Assembly (NCBI GenBank): GCA_015680685.1
Contig: MNCI01008852.1
Span: forward strand, 1,120,099 to 1,184,098
Direction of reading: 5' to 3'
Length of the DNA: 64,000 nt
Source of the DNA: Gnetum montanum
Taxonomy: Eukaryota > Streptophyta > Gnetopsida > Gnetales > Gnetaceae
In this document: piece by piece, positions 57,298 through 64,000 of the stretch
How positions within the stretch are numbered: the first letter of the stretch is position 1
Layout: the number at the start of each line of letters is the position of its first letter
The notes under the pieces: generated by a model
What the model was told of the DNA's origin: nothing
The model's input: only the letters and a program-made list of their open reading frames with translations
Database searches by the model: none
Translations under genes and position numbers: made by a program

Positions 57298-58114
57298 CGA
57301 TATGAATCTGCCTCAACAAACCCTTAAAGGACCTATTCCACAACATTTCCAAGCAAAATTAGCTTAGAAAACCAAACACAAGGAAATGGAGAAACTCTCC
57401 CTTTTTAAAACTAATCTCAAAAATTGAGAAAATACATCAAAGATAAGGAGACAAGCTCAACTCAAACCTCCCAAGGATCTTACAAGCCATACATCTCCTC
57501 TCAATCCCTTAACTACTCATAGTTGGAGCATAAGCTCAAGACAAGATACTTATAAAAGATTCTTTCAACCTCTCTCAAGTGCTCTCACTTGCCTCTCACT
57601 CAATTGGACACAACTGTCCTACTACAAGATCTTCCTCACTTGCACTCTTCTAACTCTCATACTCTCTTACCACTATTGCCCAAACTTAGGCCTTTGACAC
57701 ATATTTATACTTTCTTGAGTGACCTTTTGTCTCCCCTAGCATTCAAAATTACAATTTGGTGTCTGTTGGAATCCATACAAAAAAGCATTTCTCCGCTAGA
57801 GAAGATGTCCTTGCTAAGGAGGAGATGTCTTTCTAGAGTGCAGAACATGCAGAGAAGACATATTGTCTCCAGGAAAGACATCTTTCCCAAGAGTCAAGTT
57901 GTTGCAGACGACGTCTTTCAGACTAGGAAGATGTCTTTTGCCAGGAGAAGACATCTTTCCAGGCAAGGTCCAAAATAGTCCAAACACTTCCAATAAGCTC
58001 CAAAACCCCTAGAACATCTCAAAACACCCTGGAATCATCGCCAACAAGGCCAACACAAGAACACACACACCAATTCATTGAAAATCACATAAGGGTTGGG
58101 CGATGTCCTCATCA
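57298..58114 (-). repeat. 5' LTR of element G
   Basis: 817 bp; plus-strand start CGATATGAATCTGCC and end CCTCATCA. TATA-like and AATAAA-like elements are present but not certain. Confidence 0.9.
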
Positions 58115-58563
58115 AGTCTTTAATGGCAGCCCTGTCTTCTGAACAAGTAACTGAACTTAACAAAAAAAAGAAGAAGTAGAAGAAAATCAAACTCCATGAA
58201 AGCATATCAGAGATGGTAGCTAATCAGAATCTAGAGCATGCTGGTGTTGATAGGAGGAAAAGCAATAGCATGTTAGACTGTTGCTAATCAGAATCTAGAG
58301 CATGCAGGTGTTGATAGTAGGAAAACCGATAGCATATTAGTTGGAGTGAATAATCCAGACCATGTTAGGCTTGAGAGTGTTAATCCGTATCTTAAAAGTA
58401 AAGTTAAGAAAGATTTTGGTGGAAAAATCCTGAATGGTGTTGTAGTTGGACATACATTATATTACAGGGTTGATTTTTTATGATGGTGACACTGAAGATC
58501 TGTCAATCAAGGAGATGATGCGAAAACTAGCCCCAGAGCAAGGTGCTTGGCAACAGTGGAAAG
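58115..58563 (+). pseudogene. Tudor-like domain protein, 3' part (broken)
   Basis: Continues after the insertion: SLMAALSSEQVTELNKKKKK, KIKLHESISEMVANQNLEHA. A second module follows, VNPYLKSKVKKDFGGKILNG, VVVGHTLYYRVDF, DGDTEDLSIKEMMRKLAPEQ, ending at AWQQWK before GGTAATTG, a plausible splice donor (58564). The frame is shifted between the two strands of the module and contains stops. A 64-bp tandem duplication (58219-58346) lies in the linker. Confidence 0.65.
58219..58346 (+). repeat. 64-bp tandem duplication in the broken gene
   Basis: GCTAATCAGAATCTAGAGCA starts at 58219 and 58283; four or so differences. Confidence 0.9.
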
Positions 58564-59134
58564 GTAATTGCATTTATAATGTTTTTGACTCCATTGTATG
58601 TAGATGAGTATTCATTTAAAGGGAAGCTGTTTAATCGTAATCACTAATAGATTAACAAACTGTTTTCCTTTACTTTAGTAAACTCTAGCCTTTAGATATT
58701 ATCAATGTAAGGTGTTTGAATTTGGAATCAATTCCTTGTGAAAACAGAAACATCAACGGGTGAAAATCAACACCGGGTTTTCCCTGTATCTTGCAGGAAT
58801 GTGCAGAGCTTCATTGACATTATCGCCCCATGTGTTTTTTATTTATAATTTGACCATTGCCCTCAAAAAGAATTTCCAACCGTTTTCCTCAACAGAAAAA
58901 AATAAGATGCTGCTATTTATGTCTTAATCAAAGTTGCATTCTGGGGAAAACAGACAATAGCAAGTTAAGACGCAACCAACTCGCAGAATATGGCAACAAG
59001 TCATTTGCTATTTTTATTAATGGCTAAAAAAAGGCTTTAACAAATGAAAAACTAAAAATCAGCTATATAAGTAACAAAATAAATTAAGCATTACAAAACA
59101 AAAAATTAGGATATATCCCTGAGCCTCAAGGTCA
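58564..59134. other. probable intron or intergenic sequence
   Basis: No frame; begins at a candidate donor site and stays A/T-rich. No exon recognised before the next gene. Confidence 0.35.
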
Positions 59135-59437
59135 TTAAGGACAATTCTCAAAATTTGTTACATACCATGATTTGATAGACTTACTTCTGCCAAGCAAATA
59201 GAAGAATACAAAGCTGGCAGCGCAGTAGCTAATAACTCTCTGATTCATCATAGCATGGCCAACAAGTGCAATAATCCCAAAAATGTAATGGGAGAAAATA
59301 TCCGGAATACAATATGACTTCGCCCCATCCTTACACAGACTGGACAGTATGCGGCAAGGATATAAATTCCCATTTGGTCCCATAAAAACGAAAAGGGCTC
59401 CTATAACAAATAAATTTCCTGATGGCCCTATAACCAT
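59135..59437 (-). CDS. unidentified small hydrophobic ORF
   Basis: An open minus frame of 100 residues starting MVIGPSGNLFVIGALFVFMG, with two or three hydrophobic segments (residues 5-22, 50-62, 70-85) and Cys residues between. It lies downstream of the SUV3-like gene on the same strand, in the same direction. I do not recognise it. It could be an exon, a fragment of a membrane protein, or chance. The bases upstream read TGGTATCAGAACATGG, like an initiator Met-tRNA primer site, which also makes a retroelement origin possible. Confidence 0.25.
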   Translation of the reverse strand: MVIGPSGNLFVIGALFVFMGPNGNLYPCRILSSLCKDGAKSYCIPDIFSHYIFGIIALVGHAMMNQRVISYCAASFVFFYLLGRSKSIKSWYVTNFENCP

Positions 59438-59565
59438 GTTCTGATACCATTAGAACGCAACCCTGTGAAACAAACAGATATGTTTTGTTGCATTAAACAA
59501 GAAACAAATGTTGTGTTAAAACAAAAATGATTTCCAGTCGCAAATAGTATGGTTCATATAGCATA

Positions 59566-59571
59566 TTTATT
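59566..59571 (-). terminator. polyadenylation signal AATAAA of the SUV3-like gene
   Basis: AATAAA on the minus strand about 120 bases after the stop codon at 59693; a usual distance. Confidence 0.55.
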
Positions 59572-59692
59572 ATACCAGTCATCAATTCCAATATGATCTC
59601 TCACAATTTTTTGTTGGAATCTAGACTTGTTAGTAGCATGGAATTAAGAAGGAGAATAAGAAATACAACAGTTCATCGGCAAAAACAGAGGC

Positions 59693-61921
59693 TTACGGTT
59701 TCAAAGTTTTTAGGTGTCGAGCTACAGTAGCAGTGCCTTTTTGTTGAGCCCTTTTATGTTCTGACGTCATTTTGGAAGTGGGTTTCCAGTGGGCCTTTGC
59801 AAGTGACTGACCGAGCAATTCTGAAATACAGAGGGCCATGCTCTCAGCTTTGTCTGTAAAGGGAAAACATTGGCCTCTAAATTGATGAGACAACCATAAG
59901 TAGAGTGACACCACCTGATGCCTAGTCTCAAGATCCAATAGCTCCTCGTCATTCCTGGCAGATCTCTTAGGCATCACCAGCCCTATATTCACAGGCGATT
60001 TTATTGCATAACCTTGGGCGAATTTCCGCAAATAATGCATGATCCTTGGATCTCTGATGTTCACAGGTGCAAAGCAGAAATTGTAGCGCTCTTCAAGTGA
60101 AAGACCAGGAACTTTTTCCAGCATATAAGCCACTCTCTTTATGTGGTCATGCTGGCTTAGAAAATACTGCCTCTCCAGGATGCAACATTCTGAAAACCGC
60201 TCCAACAGCCTAGGAAATGAAATCCCAGAAACTCCACCTCCATTCTCGCATTGCTTTGAAAATGCCTCAAACTGCTCAAAACAGGGAAAGAGACCCGCCT
60301 TCGTGTGACTGTCAAAGGGATGCTTCAAGCACTGAATCAGATAATCGAGATCCTCCTGCTGAAAAGTAGTGGTCAAACCCTCTGGATAAATAGTCCCTCT
60401 TCTACCAGCTCTTCCTGCAATTTGCTTAACCTGAGATGGACTCACCCGCTGCACTTTGGTCCCATCATACTTTTGAAAACTGTAGAAAACCACTCTCCCT
60501 ATGCTCAAATTCAGGCCCATCCCAATAGCATCACTTGCCACAAGTACATCATACTTGGTATCTGGATTATTGAACAAATTTGCCTGCACCTTCCTTGTCT
60601 CAGGAGGGAGAGCCCCATAAACAATACTACACTTGTGCTTGGTATATTTTTCAATGGCCAACTTGATCTCAAAAATCTCTCTCCTACTAAAAGCAACAAC
60701 GCAGTCACCCGCCCGAATGTTAGCGTAATTACCCAGCAAAGTCTTAGCTTCTACAATGAGGGGCTTGAATCTGGGATAATGAATCTCCTCCATTTCATCG
60801 CCTGTGTCTTCACACATGTTCCTGATTAGATGTCTGACACTAGGATCCCCGCATATGTGAATCTCATCTGCCCTCAGTCCAAGAAAAGCTCTTGTCCATG
60901 CGAAGCCCCTGGTGGCATCAGCAATCATCTGGATTTCATCGATAACCGCAACCTCATATGTTGAATCAACAGACGCCATTTCGATAGTGCAGGAAACATG
61001 GTGGGCAAAGGGCACATCTTTTCTCTCCTGTCCAGTGACAAGGCTGCAATAAACACCTTGAGCGTTCACTCTGTCAAAAACCTCCATCGCTAACAGCCTC
61101 AGAGGCCCACAGTAGAGGCCGCTTGCCGCCTCCATGAAGCGCTGCAGAGCGTTGTGAGTTTTTCCTGAATTAGTAGGCCCACAGTGGTACACAATTTTGC
61201 GCTTCATTGCCCTAGCGAACGGGTACCACTTGTGCGGCCGCGATAAATCTGCCGCAGAACCCAGCATTCCCCGGTATTGTGCCATTTCCTCCGAGAATTT
61301 CCAGGAAAAGTATTCGGCAAATATCTGCAACAGAAATCGCTCAGCCTCAGCCTGCTCCAGGCTCACAATGCGTTCTAGGGTTTCCCGTCTAGCCTTAAAA
61401 ACCATGAATTTTGAAAATTCCTTGGCCGCCGGCCCAAACAGCGTAGGCTGTATGTAATTCGCGACCGCTTCGTCACGAACCCATTCCGACTTGGTGAATC
61501 TTAGAAAAAGCTCTGAAAGTTTATCCTTGAGCTCCTTGCCGTGATGTTCCACTCCGCAAGAATCCCTCATTTCCTCGAACAGCTGACGCGCGGAGTAGCG
61601 AAAATCTTCCACCTCTGAGGTTTTCTCGATTTGCATCCCTATGTTTTGCAAGGGCTGCAGATTCAAACCCCCATTGGAAACAGAATTCGTCGAAAAGGGA
61701 AAATGCTGACTCAACTGCACCTCTGATTTTAAAAGCCGCCATTGCCAAAAATGGCGTTGGTGTAATGCAGGATTAGGATCTGAGGCAATTGTTGCAGCAT
61801 TGCAGGAAGGAAGAGGAGGACGAGGAGGAGGACATAATAAGCCTCTGCTCCTACTACTATTTCTAGTACTACGCAGAGCACAACGCAAAACCTTTGACGG
61901 CATAATATTACCTCTCGCCAT
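59693..61921 (-). CDS. SUV3-type DExH-box ATP-dependent RNA helicase, probably mitochondrial
   Basis: 742 residues in one uninterrupted frame from ATG at 61921 (an in-frame TTG four codons upstream is not a plausible plant start). The first 35-40 residues are rich in Arg and Ser and lack acids (MARGNIMPSKVLRCALRSTR), a probable mitochondrial presequence. Helicase motifs in order: GPTNSGKT (Walker A, 248-255), GPLRLLAMEVFDRVN (Ia), LVTGQE, IDEIQM (DEVQ-type motif II, 327-332), HICGDPS (III), VVAFSRREIF (IV), VASDAIGMGLNLSI (V), QIAGRAGRRG (VI, about 500-509), then the C-terminal region with FCFAPVNIRD. In yeast and human mitochondria SUV3 unwinds RNA for degradation; plant homologs are linked to mitochondrial and stress RNA handling (family knowledge). 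The length fits the longer plant form (DExH18/SUV3L type) better than the shorter one (about 570 residues). G+C and CpG are clearly higher than in the flanks. Confidence 0.93.
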   Translation of the reverse strand: MARGNIMPSKVLRCALRSTRNSSRSRGLLCPPPRPPLPSCNAATIASDPNPALHQRHFWQWRLLKSEVQLSQHFPFSTNSVSNGGLNLQPLQNIGMQIEKTSEVEDFRYSARQLFEEMRDSCGVEHHGKELKDKLSELFLRFTKSEWVRDEAVANYIQPTLFGPAAKEFSKFMVFKARRETLERIVSLEQAEAERFLLQIFAEYFSWKFSEEMAQYRGMLGSAADLSRPHKWYPFARAMKRKIVYHCGPTNSGKTHNALQRFMEAASGLYCGPLRLLAMEVFDRVNAQGVYCSLVTGQERKDVPFAHHVSCTIEMASVDSTYEVAVIDEIQMIADATRGFAWTRAFLGLRADEIHICGDPSVRHLIRNMCEDTGDEMEEIHYPRFKPLIVEAKTLLGNYANIRAGDCVVAFSRREIFEIKLAIEKYTKHKCSIVYGALPPETRKVQANLFNNPDTKYDVLVASDAIGMGLNLSIGRVVFYSFQKYDGTKVQRVSPSQVKQIAGRAGRRGTIYPEGLTTTFQQEDLDYLIQCLKHPFDSHTKAGLFPCFEQFEAFSKQCENGGGVSGISFPRLLERFSECCILERQYFLSQHDHIKRVAYMLEKVPGLSLEERYNFCFAPVNIRDPRIMHYLRKFAQGYAIKSPVNIGLVMPKRSARNDEELLDLETRHQVVSLYLWLSHQFRGQCFPFTDKAESMALCISELLGQSLAKAHWKPTSKMTSEHKRAQQKGTATVARHLKTLKP

Positions 61922-61997
61922 CGTGAAAGACAAAGCAGAGCAAGTAATGCAACTGCTTGAGCTTGGAGCTTCGCTTACCTTACCTTGTTCACAATTC

Positions 61998-62041
61998 TAC
62001 TGCTACTGCTACTGCTACATCTTCTTCTTCTTCTTCTTCTT
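61998..62041 (-). repeat. trinucleotide repeats in the 5' UTR of the SUV3-like gene
   Basis: (CTACTG)n-like then (CTT)n on the plus strand, so GAA and CAGTAG repeats in the transcript. Pyrimidine/purine repeats of this type are common in plant 5' leaders. Confidence 0.7.
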
Positions 62042-62338
62042 CAATTCCTGTGTTCCGTCGGTACCATTACCCACTGCATTTACCCAGATATGAACTTCTC
62101 TCCCTCCGTGCCTCCCTGCTACTACCGCCGAGCCGAGGCTCACTCAGCAACAGGTCCCTGTTGTCTTTTCTGTCTCTCGTCAGCTGCTGTTGTGTTATTA
62201 GAGTTTTTATTTTTTGTGTTTTTTTTAACAAACGAACTTTTGGCCTCTACCCTTGCACCGTTGCCACACCCGTAAGCCAAGGTGGCGATTAAACCTATAA
62301 CTTTTTAAACAAGAGGTAGCTTTAAGCTCTTCTCTTGG

Positions 62339-62350
62339 GTGTATATAAAG
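62339..62350 (-). promoter_or_regulatory. possible TATA box of the SUV3-like gene
   Basis: CTTTATATACACC on the minus strand, about 420 bases upstream of the ATG. TATATA is symmetrical and A/T-rich sequence is common here, so this is weak. Confidence 0.25.
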
Positions 62351-63170
62351 TTTTAATTAATATTAATTTGTTTATTTAATATCATCTTCATTGTCATTCT
62401 AGTCTTATTCTAATAATAAAATAGAGTCAACTACATGAGTTCTTTGTCACCATTAGTCTCTATGAAGAGCTAAATCTTTGTTTATTTGCAAATTTTTCAA
62501 ATCTTCATCATTTTTTCCCATGTCTTCTTTGGTCTTCCTTTCAGTGGCTATGCATCATTTATAGAGGATGCCCTAGCAAGCCCTTGCCCATTTTCTACAA
62601 CAACTAAACCTTGTGACTGCTACGCATCACATCTAACAAATGCCCTAGCATCTACAAAATCTGAAAAAGAACTCATCTATGAGATTTGCTAAGGTTTTGC
62701 AAGTAGCTATCAACTTGACACTAACCCTCCTCCTTTTGTATACAGGCTTGGGACCAACATTGGCGTATGATGAGCGGTGAGGTACCCCTATTCCCAACCA
62801 TGCGAATCACGGGAGTTCACACGCGACTCGGTTGAATTCCGTAGACTGTAAGCACTTGCATACACCAAACTCTAACCACCAAAACCTTGTGTTAAAACGA
62901 TCATTGTCTTCCCAACCTCACTTGTGGTTTTCTAATGTGATGGTTAAGTGAGATTGAGGCAAATGATTTTTATGGCTTTTCTCTTTATCTTCTAGAGTCT
63001 AATCCTTGAAATGAAATGTAAGGAATGGAATATTGTGTAATCTATAATTATCCTATTCTATCTCTTAACCCTTCCTAGCATAAGCATCTGATCCCATCTT
63101 CCACGCACATCCTGAGCATCCCCTAACCACTACTAGGTTACCAGACATTAAGCATCACTAGGTTGCCAAG
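62351..63170. other. upstream flank of the SUV3-like gene, repeat-like
   Basis: No gene. 62690-62870 is C-rich with CpG (for example GCGACTCGGTTGAATTCC) and resembles retroelement leader sequence; 63060-63170 has repeated ACTAGGTTACC and ACTAGGTTGCC, also seen near 36020. Confidence 0.4.
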
Positions 63171-63670
63171 TGTTGGGTTTACGTTCGAAACGGTCCTACT
63201 TATGGTTTTTACAAGATATAAAAGCATGATGACGATTAAAGTGATAACAATGAAAACTTAAGGAATTGTTAAAGCATAGAAATATTAAACTATTAAATGT
63301 TTAAATGACGAAATCCAATTGCTACAAGGAATGCTTGAAAAGCTCGTCTTTATTGCCAATCACACCAATGGGCTCAAGTACATTAGTGCTTGAATAAAGA
63401 GTTGGACACCTTTCTCACACTTGCTGCAGGCACTTGGAAAATATTCGAACTCTCGCGGGAACAAACTGCAAGAGCTAGGCTACAACTACTCAAAAAGATG
63501 TCTAAGTGTGACGGAAGCACACTTATTCATAGGCTAGAATAGACGTTGTGTAAACGAGGCCACGTAGACGTATGGACAGATGCATTGACGGGGCCGCGTC
63601 AACGCGGCTGCATATACAGGGCCCCGTATACGCGGCCCAGTCGATGCATCGACTAATGAGCACTTCATCA
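63171..63670 (-). mobile_element. 3' LTR, family F
   Basis: 500 bp; plus strand starts TGTTGGGTTTACG and ends CTTCATCA. It matches 35551-36057 inverted. U3 (63560-63640) contains CpG-rich alternating phrases such as GCCGCGTCAACGCGGC, a perfect inverted repeat. It is followed on the right by the polypurine tract and interior of its element. Confidence 0.7.
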
Positions 63671-63679
63671 TACCCCCAC
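63671..63679 (-). promoter_or_regulatory. polypurine tract
   Basis: GTGGGGGTA on the minus strand directly before TGATGAAG, as at 35541-35550. Confidence 0.65.
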
Positions 63680-64000
63680 AACTGAGTGAAAACTCATCCT
63701 CGAGTTTCATTACAATTTGGAAGGTATGAAGTCCTTATTACAATGCACATAATGTAACACATCTACAAAGACACTAACTTTATTGATGCACCAGGTGCCC
63801 AAGTGTACAGAGAAGAATGAATTACAACATGGTGGTGTTCAGAGACAAAATTGAACACCCTGATGATCCTGGATTCTCTATTGTGCCGAAAGATGCAAAA
63901 ATTGTTGAAGAAGATCACATAGTCCTTGGTGGCGATGGTTTTGACAGACCTTCACCAGCCTCTAGCGCATGTGGCGGCTGGGGCATAGACGATGGTTGTC
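63680..64000 (-). mobile_element. interior 3' end of the family F element
   Basis: Sequence inward of the polypurine tract, running off the window. A phrase KLEDEFSLSCGGMMK spans the tract on the minus strand. No domain recognised. Confidence 0.4.

Larger units (their letters stand above)
53830..58114 (-). mobile_element. complete gag-protease-only LTR retrotransposon G
   Basis: 4285 bp on the minus strand, with LTRs 57298-58114 (5') and 53830-54650 (3'), primer site, polypurine tract and AGTCT target-site duplication. The interior holds gag with a zinc knuckle and a protease remnant but no reverse transcriptase, RNase H or integrase, so it would have depended on another element. It lies between the two halves of a Tudor-like gene. 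Confidence 0.9.

Noticed and set aside
60305-60829. 174-residue plus-strand frame inside the helicase gene
   Set aside because: Shadow of the coding strand; no motif and no start context.
61800-62292. Plus-strand frames rich in Ser, Leu and Tyr upstream of the helicase
   Set aside because: Generated by trinucleotide repeats in the 5' leader.
1-64000. CRISPR array, operons, bacterial ribosome sites or riboswitches
   Set aside because: None seen: repeats are tandem or dispersed plant types without regular spacers, and the gene structure is eukaryotic.

Overview
The window looks like nuclear DNA from a plant with a large, repeat-filled genome, plausibly a gymnosperm (inference). About 60 kb is decayed, nested retrotransposon sequence that is A/T-rich and poor in CpG, and only one long intact coding gene is visible. 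All retroelement reading frames are broken by stops and frameshifts, and several catalytic residues are lost, so most of the window is old.

Layout. 1-3272 is the 5' part (LTR, leader, start of gag) of a minus-strand Ty3/gypsy element, called C here. It is fused head-to-head at about 3268 to a plus-strand relative, B (3268-11.9 kb), giving a 5.2 kb imperfect inverted repeat with a poly-C run and a 145-base gap. B is interrupted by a younger, CpG-richer solo LTR (5254-6786) with an ATAGC target-site duplication. A third relative, A, lies on the minus strand (25823 down to about 18.3 kb). In both A and B the order is gag, protease, a spacer with short repeats, then a spliced-looking gene on the opposite strand (10791-11860 minus in B; 18279-19400 plus in A). 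Between them sits a minus-strand pol (15.06-11.87 kb) with reverse transcriptase, two RNase H domains and integrase, as in the Tat lineage, preceded by a degenerate tandem array (15.9-17.5 kb).

25.8-36 kb holds a fragment and then a fuller copy of an Athila-like plus-strand element (tRNA-Asp-type primer site at 27159, gag, protease, RT, RNase H, integrase), followed by an LTR (35551-36057) of a family also seen at 17.9 and 63.2 kb. 36-50 kb holds fragments of other elements: an unidentified ORF with an in-frame tandem duplication, a gypsy integrase with a GPY/F tail, a Ty1/copia RT, a LINE RT and several direct repeats.

50-64 kb is richer in low-copy sequence: a tRNA-derived SINE, 180-bp repeats, and a broken host gene encoding Tudor-like modules (52813-58563) split by a complete 4.3 kb gag-protease-only LTR element with matching LTRs and an AGTCT duplication. 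The one intact gene is a 742-residue SUV3-type DExH-box RNA helicase with a likely mitochondrial presequence (59693-61921, minus), uninterrupted by introns. The window ends in another LTR.
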